From positions 1 through 52,695 of the forward strand of contig JBBQWZ010000048.1 of assembly GCA_038210135.1 (NCBI GenBank): a DNA stretch of 52,695 nt, written 5' to 3'. The notes under the pieces were generated by a model. That model had not been told where the DNA came from and ran no database searches. It worked only from the letters and a program-made list of their open reading frames with translations. The position numbers and the translations under genes are program-made. Source of the stretch: JBBQWZ01 sp038210135 (GTDB lineage Bacteria > Acidobacteriota > Terriglobia > Bryobacterales > Bryobacteraceae). This document shows positions 7,192 to 16,027 of this stretch, one piece after another; the first letter of the stretch is position 1, and each line of letters starts with the position of its first letter.

Positions 7192-10101
7192 TTACTGGAC
7201 TCGCACCGTCGCGTCCGGACCGAACACGCCGCCGATCGATACCGCAATCGCCTGCGTCCCCACCGGAGCTGTGGCCGGAACCACAAAGTTGATCTGCACC
7301 ACGCCAACTAGCCCGGTCGGTATCCCCGCGAACTGAATCGTCGCCGGAACACCGCCCACTCGCACGACAACCGCTTGCGTTGGCCGCGGCAGGTTGGCAA
7401 CATCCGTACCCGATGCCGGTGCAGCGCCGGTTCCGATCTGCGGCGACACCATTCCCGCCCCCGTCAGATAAATCGTCATCACCTGTCCGCGGACCGCCGC
7501 GCTCGAAGGCACCACCACGCCGTTGCCGTCCGTGAAGATAGCCGCTGAAGAAGCCATCACCTCGAACGTCGTCGTCGCCGACTGCTGATTATAGGTCACG
7601 GTCAACGTCGCCGTGCTGTTCGCCGGCGTCTCGTACGGAATCTGCACGTTCAACTGCGTCGGCGAAACATAATATAGCGGCGCCGTGATTCCGTTGATGG
7701 TAGCCGTGGCGCCCGCCAACTGATTCGTTAGCGGAACATTCGATGCAATTACCGCGACTGGCGCCAGCCGCGAACCGAAAATGGTTAGAATCCCTCCCGG
7801 AACAAAACCTGTTTTGAACGAAGCCCCGTTTGCAAGGCTGCTGATGGTCGGCGGCAGCGTGACCTGGGGAACCAAGTTGACGTTTAACGACGCCGTCGAC
7901 GCATTGAATCCCGCATCGCCGCCGTACTGCGCAACGACTAGGTTCGCGCCCGCAGCCAGTTGCAAGCCGTCTATACTGAACGTCGCCCGAGCGGCTCCGT
8001 TCGATCCGCTAATGATAGCGGTGCCGAGTGCGAATCCCGTCGTCGAGAAGGTAACGCTGCCCGTCGGGGTGGATCCGTTCGAGCCAGTCACCGTTACCGT
8101 CACCAGTGCGGTTTGCCCATAGGAAATATCAGTCGCCGTCGAAGAAAGCGTCATCGTCGAATTCGCTTTCGTCACCGCTGTGCCCTTTGAATTCCACGAC
8201 GTCACCAGCGCGTACGCATCAACGGATCCCAACCCGGAAGCCTGATCGTAGCCCGGCGCGGCGGTATATCCATACGAACCCGGCGTGCAATTCCGCGCTC
8301 GCGCGCCGCACGTCACATTGATGATGTTGCTGCCTGTCGAGACATCATGGAACGCCGCCGGAGTCGTCTGCGCAATCCGGTAAAGATTCGCGTTGATGTT
8401 GCCCAGACCCGCGTTCTGCTGCGCGCCCTGTGAAATCAGGTAGTGATTCAACAGCACCGCGATCCCCGCGAAGGTCGGAGCCCCAGCCGAAGTTCCGCCG
8501 ACCACACCGAGCGCGCCTTCTGACCAGAACAGGTAACCGTCGTGCTGCGCCGATCCTGCCATCGCCACGTCCGGAACATTTCTGGCGGAGTCCGTAGGAA
8601 CACCCGCGCCGGTCTGCCAGGAAGGCTTTGAAAAGAACGAGCTCGAACCTCCGCCGCCCGAAGACGGCGAATTGAGGACACTATCGTTCCAGACCATTTC
8701 CGGAATATAGGAAAGCGCCGACGCGCGATTTGCGTCGCCGGTCTTGTTCCAGTAAGAACCGGTGCCTTCGTTAAATGTCGTACCGCCCACGCCGGTCACT
8801 TCCGGGATGCTCGCCGGAATGTCCACGGACAAACCGCTGTTCGAGGTGGTCGTTCCACCGGCGCAATCCGTCGCCCCTGCGTCTCCGGACGCGGCGAACC
8901 AGGTGATGCCCTGCGCGTTCGCCTGCCGTGCCCAGGTCTGTAGCGTAATGGCATCGGATTGCGGCGTTAGCGGTTCGCACAATCCGTAACTCATGCTCAA
9001 CACCGGAGCGAGGTTCTCATCGATCGCGTATTGCACGGCGTCCGTCACATCGCGAGCATACACGTACACAATCGTCGCGTTCCGCGCCACGGCGCCCGAC
9101 CACTCGATGTCCAGATTCGCTTCGTCGATGTCGCCCTTCACAATGCCCGGGCTGGTCGAACTCGGGATCAGCACCAACTGCGGATCCTTCGCCGGAAGAC
9201 TGAAATACGTGCGGAATTGCTGGATATCCGAAAGATTGATTTCCGTCTGGCCTACAATGGCAATCTTCTGGCCCGATCCGTCGATACCCGCGGCATGCAG
9301 CGTTTTGACGTTGTAGATGGTCGCGAAGTCATCGGGCGCTAGGTAGTGCGTCCCGCTCGAACTCGTATAGTTCGGCTGCAGCGTGACGCGCTCACTGGAC
9401 GAACTGGTCGCTGCGTCTCCTACCGGCGGGCGCGCCAGTATGCGATGCGGGTGCTTAAACCGAAAATTATTCAACCCATGCACCGCCGTCACGACTTCGC
9501 CCAATGCCGCCGGAAGACTCGGCGTAGTGGCATTCGCAAAATGGACTAGTCCGTTGGCTTTAAAGTTATGAATCTCGGTTCCGAATGCCGCCGAGACTTG
9601 CGATGCCGACCCGCTAAACACGATTGCGTTGCGGCCGCGCGCCACCGACGACACCACGAATCCCTGCGATTCAACCCACGATCTGATCTTTGCCAAATCG
9701 CTTTCCGCTATGCCGAAGCGCAGGCCATATTCCTCTGGCGTCAGCCAATGGTGATACTCTTTCGACGCCGGATCCTGCTGCGCGGTCAGAAACCTCTCAA
9801 GGTCCGTTTGTTGTTCTTCGGAGGGCTTCAGAACCAGCGTGACGGAAGGGATTACAAGGTCCGGACTCACCACGCCATCATCTTCTGCGGTCCGCGCGCG
9901 CGGGTGAATGTGCCCCGCGAGTACGACGCGCTTCTTTCCGTTAATCGACGCGGTGATCCGGCTGCGCGGGGCCGCAGTCTGCTGCGCCGACGTTGGGAGG
10001 TTACTGATCAGCGATATGAGTATAAAAAGGAAGGCGAAAGAGCCAGGGCGAAAACGAGGAGATTGCTTTTGGCCGCGGCTAGGTAGGTCGTTGAGGCCCA
10101 T
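7192..10101 (-). CDS. Secreted sedolisin (S53) peptidase with Ig-like and Solibacter-type C-terminal domain
   Basis: 969 residues from the ATG at 10101; the frame is open to a TTG at 10149. After a hydrophobic signal (FAFLFILISLISNLPTSAQQ) come a pro-kumamolisin activation domain (about 80-215), the S53 catalytic domain (about 265-640), an Ig-like domain of the Big_3 type (about 645-745) and a C-terminal domain beginning near NGASFKTGFVPGGILTIFGS that matches the TIGR03437 domain of Solibacter proteins. Catalytic residues are visible: the Glu and Asp of DEANLDIEW, the oxyanion Asp of FAASGDAGA, and the Ser of GGTSAGAPTF. The calcium-type GYDQASGLGS follows. It is an acid-active serine-carboxyl endopeptidase, self-activated by loss of its propeptide. 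The role of the C-terminal domain is unknown. Confidence 0.93.
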   Translation of the reverse strand: MGLNDLPSRGQKQSPRFRPGSFAFLFILISLISNLPTSAQQTAAPRSRITASINGKKRVVLAGHIHPRARTAEDDGVVSPDLVIPSVTLVLKPSEEQQTDLERFLTAQQDPASKEYHHWLTPEEYGLRFGIAESDLAKIRSWVESQGFVVSSVARGRNAIVFSGSASQVSAAFGTEIHNFKANGLVHFANATTPSLPAALGEVVTAVHGLNNFRFKHPHRILARPPVGDAATSSSSERVTLQPNYTSSSGTHYLAPDDFATIYNVKTLHAAGIDGSGQKIAIVGQTEINLSDIQQFRTYFSLPAKDPQLVLIPSSTSPGIVKGDIDEANLDIEWSGAVARNATIVYVYARDVTDAVQYAIDENLAPVLSMSYGLCEPLTPQSDAITLQTWARQANAQGITWFAASGDAGATDCAGGTTTSNSGLSVDIPASIPEVTGVGGTTFNEGTGSYWNKTGDANRASALSYIPEMVWNDSVLNSPSSGGGGSSSFFSKPSWQTGAGVPTDSARNVPDVAMAGSAQHDGYLFWSEGALGVVGGTSAGAPTFAGIAVLLNHYLISQGAQQNAGLGNINANLYRIAQTTPAAFHDVSTGSNIINVTCGARARNCTPGSYGYTAAPGYDQASGLGSVDAYALVTSWNSKGTAVTKANSTMTLSSTATDISYGQTALVTVTVTGSNGSTPTGSVTFSTTGFALGTAIISGSNGAARATFSIDGLQLAAGANLVVAQYGGDAGFNASTASLNVNLVPQVTLPPTISSLANGASFKTGFVPGGILTIFGSRLAPVAVIASNVPLTNQLAGATATINGITAPLYYVSPTQLNVQIPYETPANSTATLTVTYNQQSATTTFEVMASSAAIFTDGNGVVVPSSAAVRGQVMTIYLTGAGMVSPQIGTGAAPASGTDVANLPRPTQAVVVRVGGVPATIQFAGIPTGLVGVVQINFVVPATAPVGTQAIAVSIGGVFGPDATVRVQ

Positions 10102-10253
10102 ACTTAGCCAGACGGCTACTGTCCGATCCAGGTTGCATTCCGAACACAAAGGAACTTACCATTCGCGAGTCGGCAAGAAGTGCACTCCGGCGTAAACCAT
10201 CCGGTGCCATTGCGTCTCGATGAATTGGACCAACATACCGTCGCGCCGCGAAT

Positions 10254-10433
10254 CTAGCGGGTGTTCAACGCCTGCTCAACTGCCGACGCGGACACGCCCA
10301 CTTGATTCACGGCTGCTTTCAGTTCTTCGGTTGTGCACCCAAACTTGTGCGTCCAGTAAGCGACTTCGTAAACCTCGTGAATGTTGATCCGCGACGCATC
10401 CTGCGGCCCGGTGATGTTTTTGTTGTCAGGCAT
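10254..10433 (-). CDS. DUF3606 small protein
   Basis: 59 residues, too short for most ORF cut-offs. The reading MPDNKNITGPQDASRINIHE followed by VYEVAYWTHKFGCTTEELKA matches the DUF3606 pattern (RINxxExYEVxYWTxKFGxxxxEL, then a short helix ending AVEQAL). The function of this small helical family is unknown. A very strong ribosome-binding site (GGAGGAG) sits six bases before the ATG, which supports real translation. It is a lone minus-strand gene between the DUF1080-like gene and the sedolisin gene. Confidence 0.85.
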   Translation of the reverse strand: MPDNKNITGPQDASRINIHEVYEVAYWTHKFGCTTEELKAAVNQVGVSASAVEQALNTR

Positions 10434-10493
10434 AGGAACTCCTCCTATTAGAGACGCCAGACCGCTGCTCGTTTCATCGGGGAGTCAAACAGG

Positions 10494-11156
10494 CTACTTT
10501 GCCGGCGTAATTTTCAGATTCCGGAAGTAGCCTTCCGTTTCCGGACCCGTCCACAAAGCCACTCCGCCCTGGCTGTCGCCGTTCTTCATATCCTGGATCA
10601 CCAGGCACGGCTGCTCCGCGTTGCCGACATATAACTGCGCCGTCGTACCCTTTACTACGACCTTCATATGCGTCCATTCCCCGGCCACCATATCCGCATA
10701 GGACTCGTACTTGAAGGGCTCTGTTTCCCGCAGTTTGCGCCAGCCCCACTCCGGACCCGCCGCGTATTGAACCGAGTGATTCCGCATTGCCTGATCCGCA
10801 GCCCGGCCATTTGTAGGACGCAGATAAATGTTCTCGAAGTGGTTGCCCTCGCCCATGCGGAAGATCACGCCGATGAAGCCCCGCGCCGTTTCGGTCGCGC
10901 CCTCAATCGGCTTGCCTGCCACGTCGACCTCGATTACGCCGTCGTGAAAGTTCATCCCCTTCAACTGCGCCAACGCGCCGCCGCCGCTGGGTCCCGCGAC
11001 CTTCTCTTCTCTCATTTTGAGCGCGGGCTTTCCCTTGTAATTCAATTGTTGGATGCTCGCATTCTGAAATTCCAGCCGCGCCGGATCGCTTAAGGGAATC
11101 TCCGCCGCCACCATCCACGAAGTACCCATCAACATCATTCCTAAGCAACGCATCAC
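10494..11156 (-). CDS. Secreted DUF1080-like (concanavalin-fold) protein
   Basis: 220 residues. A short signal peptide (MMRCLGMMLMGTSWMVAAEI) precedes one beta-rich domain with segments FHDGVIEVDVAGKP, GFIGVIFRMGEGNHFENIYL and YFRNLKITPAK, the layout of DUF1080 or LamG-like jelly rolls found in many acidobacterial secreted sugar-binding or 3-keto-glycoside-hydrolase proteins. It is probably periplasmic or extracellular. No catalytic residues can be assigned. It is transcribed towards the DUF3606 gene (60 bases between) and divergently from the AraC regulator, which may control it. Confidence 0.7.
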   Translation of the reverse strand: MMRCLGMMLMGTSWMVAAEIPLSDPARLEFQNASIQQLNYKGKPALKMREEKVAGPSGGGALAQLKGMNFHDGVIEVDVAGKPIEGATETARGFIGVIFRMGEGNHFENIYLRPTNGRAADQAMRNHSVQYAAGPEWGWRKLRETEPFKYESYADMVAGEWTHMKVVVKGTTAQLYVGNAEQPCLVIQDMKNGDSQGGVALWTGPETEGYFRNLKITPAK

Positions 11157-11301
11157 GAGAATCGCTCCAGCTTTCTGCCAGGGCGCGCCTGACAGTCGTA
11201 CCTTCGCATGCCTCGCCGCCTCGAAGCGTGAACGATCTTGCGGGGCAGAATCCTAACAGAACCGTCCGGCGGGCGTCAGTCTTCTGACGGCCTTTTTTCT
11301 C

Positions 11302-12120
11302 ATGACGCCAAGCATCCAATATTTCCGGCCCGCCGCCTACGACGGCATCGAACTACACAGCGGCAGCGGAGTCCGCCGCGAAGTTCCGCGTCATTGGCAC
11401 GACGAGTATCACGTCTGCGCCCACACTGGCGGTGGCGGCACGCTCACCTACCGGGGCGCGTCGCACAAGAATGTTGCGGGCAGCGTGAACATGGTGGAAC
11501 CCAGTGAAGTCCACTCGAATCGCACCGATCACCCGGACGGGTGCGATTACCGCGCGCTGAACTTCGACGCCGCGCACTTCGCCCTTGCGATCGACGAAAT
11601 GACGACCGACGATGGAACGCCGTCCTTCGTCGCGCCGGTCACCTCCGACCCGGAGACCTTCCGCCGGTTCCTGGTTCTCCACGATGCCCTGGTCGCGAAC
11701 GGGGATCTCATCGAACAGCAGATTCTGTTTCTCGGCTTCCTCGTCACCATGCTCGAGCGGCACACGCCCGCGAAGCCCGCCCTCAAACCAGCCAAGCGGG
11801 AAAAGCGCGCCGTGAACCTCGTCCGCGATTACCTGACACAAAACTACGCCCAACGTGTGGACCTCGCCAGTCTCGCGAACCTCACCGGCCTCAGCCCCTA
11901 TCACCTCACCCGCGTTTTCGCCGCCGATACCGGCCTGCCGCCGCACGCGTTCCTCAAGCAGGTCCGCATCACTCGCGCCATGGCTCTGCTTCGCAAGAAA
12001 GAAGAGATCTCCCGCGTCGCGTTTGAGACTGGCTTCGCCGATCAAAGCCACCTCACGCGATCGTTCAAGAAGGTCGTCGGAATCTCGCCTGGAGCCTATA
12101 GCCGCGTCGCGTCTGCTTAG
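11302..12120 (+). CDS. AraC-family transcriptional regulator
   Basis: 272 residues. The N-terminal half is an AraC-type cupin ligand domain (RHWHDEYHVCAHTGGGGTL near residue 30, SVNMVEPSEVHS near 65). The C-terminal 95 residues form a double helix-turn-helix: NLTGLSPYHLTRVFAADTGL in the first, and RVAFETGFADQSHLTRSFKK leading to the family's VGISPGAYSR ending in the second. It likely binds a small sugar-like ligand and acts on a nearby promoter, with the divergent DUF1080-like gene 145 bases away as the obvious candidate. Its stop lies three bases from the end of the convergent sialidase-like gene. Confidence 0.9.
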   Translation: MTPSIQYFRPAAYDGIELHSGSGVRREVPRHWHDEYHVCAHTGGGGTLTYRGASHKNVAGSVNMVEPSEVHSNRTDHPDGCDYRALNFDAAHFALAIDEMTTDDGTPSFVAPVTSDPETFRRFLVLHDALVANGDLIEQQILFLGFLVTMLERHTPAKPALKPAKREKRAVNLVRDYLTQNYAQRVDLASLANLTGLSPYHLTRVFAADTGLPPHAFLKQVRITRAMALLRKKEEISRVAFETGFADQSHLTRSFKKVVGISPGAYSRVASA

Positions 12121-12123
12121 GAT

Positions 12124-13173
12124 CTACTTCCCTCTTATCCAATCCTCGCTGAACGTCGCGTGATGGATCACGCCCCGCTTATCCGACGTGTACACCACGT
12201 GAATCATTCCGTCCGCCGTCTGAATCGCAGCCGGATACGCAAAATCATTCTTGCCATCCGCAACATTGCGCCGGATCGGATAGCTCTTGTCCTTGTCTTC
12301 TGAAATCGCCACCGTCAGCGGAGCCCGGTTGTTCATGCTGTCGTTGTACACCAGCAGCAAATGCCCATTCTTCAATTTGATGAAGTCCACCGCCGAATTC
12401 GGATTCGGAAACGCCGTTTCCGTCCCGGCGGCCCACGTCTTCCCACCGTCGCGCGATTCCGAGCGCACCATGTACCCATCTTTGCGAGGCTTGTAATTCC
12501 CTCCCCTGCGCGAGTACGCGATCAAGTAATTCTTATCCATCTCCACCACCGCCGGCTGGATGTTGCCAATCCGCGAATGAAACTCGTTGGTCCGCGACCA
12601 TGTTTTCTTTTTCACGTCATAGCGCAGAAAATATCCCGCGCTCCCCAGACCCACCAGTTCCGGATCGTTCCCTACCTCGTGATAAACCGGCAGCAAATAA
12701 TCGCCGTTTGCCAGCGCAATTGGATGACAGCGCACCATGCTGCCTTCCTGCAAATCAATCAGCGAAGCGTCCGACCACGTCTCCGCGCCGTCCGTCGAAA
12801 TCTTCGCGGCAATCCGTGAATCCGACCACGTCGCGCCAAAACGGATTACGTAGAACAGCCAAACCACACCATCCGGGGCCTGCCACACGACGCCATTTCC
12901 CACCGACCGGAACGGGTCGTGCGCAATCACTTTTGGCGCGGACCATTCGGTCGCGCCCTTCTTCAAACGCACTCCGTAAACCGAAGTGTCGTTCGCGTAC
13001 TCTCCCTTTCCGCCGTAATACGTGATGTACAAATCCCCGTTCGCCAATTCCTCAATCGACGCCGGATGCTTATAAGGACCCGTCGGAACTTCCGGACCCA
13101 TCACCCGTTCTGTCTTGAAGTCCGCACTCCACAACGATCCGGCCAGCAGAAAAGCAAAAGCGAAAAAACGCAT
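12124..13173 (-). CDS. Secreted sialidase-like BNR-repeat protein
   Basis: 349 residues from the ATG at 13173 (frame open to 13200). The signal peptide is MRFFAFAFLLAGSLWSADF. The mature part is a six-bladed-propeller-like sequence with two clear Asp boxes, STDGAETW and SRDGGKTW, plus a degenerate one, and repeats such as HLLLVYNDSMNNRAPLTVAI. This is the BNR_2/exo-alpha-sialidase superfamily, cleaving or binding sialic-acid-like sugars outside the cytoplasm. The expected Arg triad and nucleophile Tyr cannot be mapped with certainty, so the real activity may differ. Starting at 13173 removes nine residues that would precede a perfect signal peptide. Confidence 0.82.
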   Translation of the reverse strand: MRFFAFAFLLAGSLWSADFKTERVMGPEVPTGPYKHPASIEELANGDLYITYYGGKGEYANDTSVYGVRLKKGATEWSAPKVIAHDPFRSVGNGVVWQAPDGVVWLFYVIRFGATWSDSRIAAKISTDGAETWSDASLIDLQEGSMVRCHPIALANGDYLLPVYHEVGNDPELVGLGSAGYFLRYDVKKKTWSRTNEFHSRIGNIQPAVVEMDKNYLIAYSRRGGNYKPRKDGYMVRSESRDGGKTWAAGTETAFPNPNSAVDFIKLKNGHLLLVYNDSMNNRAPLTVAISEDKDKSYPIRRNVADGKNDFAYPAAIQTADGMIHVVYTSDKRGVIHHATFSEDWIRGK

Positions 13174-13207
13174 TCGCCCAGTATAAAAGGTCCGCGGCAA
13201 AGCGAAC

Positions 13208-13256
13208 CATCGAGGCGCGCACGAAACGAGGGCGAAGCCCGAGTGAAGTAAGCGCT
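13208..13256 (+). repeat. Family C palindromic repeat, copy 1
   Basis: Begins CATCGAGGCGCGCACGAAAC, has an inner hairpin GGGC-GAA-GCCC, and ends near AGTGAAGTAAGCGC. The same unit occurs at 23190, 24516 and 29067. It lies between the sialidase-like and RidA genes. Confidence 0.8.
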
Positions 13257-13258
13257 TT

Positions 13259-13663
13259 CTAGCGGCTCCCGCGGAAGGCAGTCACTTCGATACTGACCAA
13301 CGCCCCATTTGGCAACTTCGCTTCGGGAGTGCTGCGCGCCGGATAAGGAGCCGGCATGATCTCCGAATACGCGCGATTCATCTCGTCCCAATCGGCAACG
13401 TTCGCAAGGTACACCGTGGCGCGCACGACATCGGCGAGGGTCAGCTTCAATTCCGCCAGGATCGCTTCGACGATTTCGAGACTACGCCGCGTTTGCACAG
13501 TCACGTCTCCCGGAATCATCAGTCCGGTTTTCGAATCCCGCGCCGTTTGTCCGGCGACGAAAACGAAATCGCCGGCGACGACGGCGTGCGAATACGCTCC
13601 GTAGCCTTTAGGAATCGCAGTCGCCGGGAATGAATAGTGTTCCACGTGTCTCCAAATCGGCAA
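13259..13663 (-). CDS. RidA-family (YjgF/UK114) protein
   Basis: 134 residues, typical length. RidA proteins form trimers that hydrolyse reactive enamine/imine intermediates from PLP enzymes. Family marks are GAYSHAVVAGDFVFVAGQTA, the VVRATVYLANVADWDEMNRA helix-strand, and the C-terminal PARSTPEAKLPNGALVSIEV, which has the key Arg (YPARST) that binds the substrate carboxylate. The Glu near the C terminus (IEVTAF) matches too. It is divergent from the dipeptidase. No partner PLP enzyme is adjacent. Confidence 0.9.
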   Translation of the reverse strand: MPIWRHVEHYSFPATAIPKGYGAYSHAVVAGDFVFVAGQTARDSKTGLMIPGDVTVQTRRSLEIVEAILAELKLTLADVVRATVYLANVADWDEMNRAYSEIMPAPYPARSTPEAKLPNGALVSIEVTAFRGSR

Positions 13664-13857
13664 CGCTTCGCCGTCCGATCATCTTACGAAATCCGAACGC
13701 CGGGAGCATCCGGCGTCGCGCTCTCCGCCGCGTCGAAGTCGCGTTGGTCGCTACAATGATTCTTCACGGTTCGGGACCGTTGGCGTTCACTTCTCGAAAT
13801 CCACGTACGTTACTTTCCGGTGCGGAGTTCTTTCCGCGACTCGACAGGAGAAATGCA

Positions 13858-15228
13858 ATGAAAACGATTCAGCGGCGGCTACTGATCGCAGCGGGGGCGG
13901 TCGCTTCCGCCGGGTTGCTGCTGCAGGTTACGAGTCCGGCGCAGTCGGGCGATGCGGGTCTGATAGCAAAAGCGAAGGCGATCCACAGCCGCGTCCTGAA
14001 ATTGGATACGCACAACGATATCGATCCGTCGAACTTCACCCCGGAATGCAATTACAAGATGCGCCTGACGACGCAGGTGAACATTCCGAAAATGGTCGAG
14101 GGCGGCATGGACGTGTCGTTCATGATTGCCTACGTCGGCCAGGGTCCGCTTACGCCGGAAGGCTACAACGACGCGTACAGGCAGGTCGTGGCGAAGTTCG
14201 ACGCGATCCACCGCTTCACGGAGAAGATCGCTCCGGACAACATGGGCCTGGCCTTGACGCCGGCAGACGTGCTGCGGCTGCACAAGAAGAATCTGCGCAT
14301 TGCCGTGATCGGTATTGAAAATGGATATCCGGTTGGCACCGACATCAAGCGGGTGAAGGAATTCTACGATCGCGGCGGACGTTACATGTCGCTCGCGCAC
14401 AACGGCAACAGCCAGTTGGCGGATTCGAATACGGGAGAAGTGCAGGGCTACCTGTACAACAACGGCCTGTCGCCACTGGGCCGCGAAGTGATCGCGGAGA
14501 TGAACCGGCTGGGGATGATGGTCGATCTGTCGCATCCGTCGAAGGGCGCGAATATGGAGGCTATGCGGCTCTCGAAAGCTCCGGTCATCGCGTCGCATTC
14601 GGGCGTTCGGGCGCTGGCGAATCACAGCCGCAATATGGATGACGAGCAACTGCTGGCGTTGAAGAAGAGCGGCGGCGTCATCCAGATCGTGGGCTTCGCA
14701 GGGTATGTAAAGACCGATTCCAAAGAGCGCACCGTTGCGTTGGCAAAGTTGCGCGAAGACCTAGGACTCGGGCGGGCCGGCGTCGGCCGTGGTGGACGCG
14801 GTGGCGCGGACGCGGCGGCGCGGACCTGCCCGGTGGAGACGGCGGACGCGGCTCCCGCGGCGGGCGGCGGCGGACGCGGAAATGGATTCCTGAATGCGCT
14901 TCCCGCCGACAAGCGTGCGGAATACACTAAACGCCTCGCCGTGATCGACGCGAAATATCCGCCGGCTGCGCGGGCCAACGTGCAAGACTTCGTGAATCAC
15001 ATCGACTACGCCGTGAGGCTCATCGGGATCGATCACGTAGGCATCTCGTCCGACTTCGATGGCGGCGGTGGAATCGACGGCTGGAACAGCGCGGCGGAGG
15101 CGTTTAACGTGACGCTGGAGCTGGTGAAGCGCGGCTATACCGAAGAGCAAATCGGGAAGATGTGGAGCGGAAATCTCCTGCGCGTCTGGGGTGACACGGA
15201 GAAGGTGGCGCAGAAGCTGCGGAAGTAG
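13858..15228 (+). CDS. Secreted membrane-dipeptidase-like protein (peptidase M19)
   Basis: 456 residues. The start is the ATG at 13858 with ACAGGAG eight bases upstream, which leaves a clean signal peptide (MKTIQRRLLIAAGAVASAGL). Family M19 dipeptidases are dinuclear-zinc amidohydrolases that cleave dipeptides. Zinc-site motifs are LDTHNDIDP, IGIENGYPVG, MSLAHNGNSQLAD, VDLSHPS and IASHSGVRAL, with the conserved IDHVGISSDFDGGGG near the C terminus. Between residues about 302 and 343 sits a Gly/Arg/Ala-rich insertion (GRGGRGGADAAART and GGGGRGNGF) foreign to the compact fold. It is directly upstream of the borosin-like cassette on the same strand, 103 bases apart; whether it takes part is unknown. 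Confidence 0.9.
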   Translation: MKTIQRRLLIAAGAVASAGLLLQVTSPAQSGDAGLIAKAKAIHSRVLKLDTHNDIDPSNFTPECNYKMRLTTQVNIPKMVEGGMDVSFMIAYVGQGPLTPEGYNDAYRQVVAKFDAIHRFTEKIAPDNMGLALTPADVLRLHKKNLRIAVIGIENGYPVGTDIKRVKEFYDRGGRYMSLAHNGNSQLADSNTGEVQGYLYNNGLSPLGREVIAEMNRLGMMVDLSHPSKGANMEAMRLSKAPVIASHSGVRALANHSRNMDDEQLLALKKSGGVIQIVGFAGYVKTDSKERTVALAKLREDLGLGRAGVGRGGRGGADAAARTCPVETADAAPAAGGGGRGNGFLNALPADKRAEYTKRLAVIDAKYPPAARANVQDFVNHIDYAVRLIGIDHVGISSDFDGGGGIDGWNSAAEAFNVTLELVKRGYTEEQIGKMWSGNLLRVWGDTEKVAQKLRK

Positions 15229-15331
15229 ATCGGTCGGCGGCAGCATCTGAAAAAGAGCGCGAGAATAGCAATCTACCGCTGGCCTCTCGAACCGTCTAGA
15301 ATGCGTCACGACCGTGCTAGAGTAAGCGCCC

Positions 15332-16027
15332 ATGGAGATGGATCGGTTGTTGGTAGCTTCCGCTCTTGATGGCGAATTGCTACGCCGGTTGATGGAATCG
15401 CCGGACGAAGTGTTTCAGGAGTTCGACCTAGCCGAAGAAGAGAAGGATTTACTGCGGCACCCCGACCACCGGTTGTTGCCGTTGTTCGGTGAGGCCCTCG
15501 CTCGCCAGCGAGCATCGACCGTGGAGCCTCCTGCGGAGCTTTCTCCACCGGTTTACGTGGCGGTCGATAAGGTTGCGGGGGCGCTTCCGGTCGTCTCGCT
15601 GGTGCTAACGATAGTTCCTTGCGTACACCAAGCTGGGCTTAGCTACGCGCTTTGGGTGAATCCACTGGCTCCTGGGGCAGACCCGGCGGCGTCGGCGGCA
15701 CCTCCAGGGTCTACGTTTCCAGGCCAGCCGCTTGCGCCCTTGCATGCTGTGATACAAGTGCATCCAACACAAATGCTCGACGCGGCGGGAAATCTGCAGA
15801 TCGGGCTCAGCGCCGTCTTCCAGCAGTCATCGAATAGGATCGCGCCCGCCTTGCCCGAATCGGCCGGAAGAGCCACTGGCTCGCCGTTTGGAGGAGACCT
15901 GCAATCGCCAGGCGTTCGCCATGCAATCGACGGAGTGAAGAACGCTCCGACGGGCGAGAGGTACGACAGGCTGATCGAGCTGCTGCATGTGCTGCGCCGG
16001 CCGACCGCTACGGGAGTGGTCCCGTGA
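15332..16027 (+). CDS. Putative split-borosin precursor peptide/protein with N-terminal borosin-binding-type domain
   Basis: 231 residues, no signal peptide. Residues about 9-56 form an acidic helical domain: LDGELLRRLMESPDEVF, then LAEEEKDLLRHPDHRLLPLF. This follows the LigA-like or borosin-binding-domain pattern (helix, Asn/Ser-Pro-x-x-V, L-x-x-E-E, D-x-x-x-L) seen in SonA-type precursors. Residues 81-96 (VAGALPVVSLVLTIVP) are very hydrophobic, 105-130 are Pro/Ala-rich, and the end reads RRPTATGVVP. The stop overlaps the GTG of the methyltransferase gene as GTGA, so production should be coupled. Known SonA-like precursors are about 70 residues, so this one is unusually long. The core is not known: the C-terminal TATGVVP or the hydrophobic block are candidates. 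The role is inferred from leader pattern and partner. Confidence 0.6.
   Translation: MEMDRLLVASALDGELLRRLMESPDEVFQEFDLAEEEKDLLRHPDHRLLPLFGEALARQRASTVEPPAELSPPVYVAVDKVAGALPVVSLVLTIVPCVHQAGLSYALWVNPLAPGADPAASAAPPGSTFPGQPLAPLHAVIQVHPTQMLDAAGNLQIGLSAVFQQSSNRIAPALPESAGRATGSPFGGDLQSPGVRHAIDGVKNAPTGERYDRLIELLHVLRRPTATGVVP

Noticed and set aside
15332..16027. LigA-type ring-opening dioxygenase subunit or Nif11-leader nitrile-hydratase-type precursor
   Set aside because: The leader helix resembles those folds, but the catalytic LigB partner is absent and the overlapping methyltransferase favours a borosin-binding domain.
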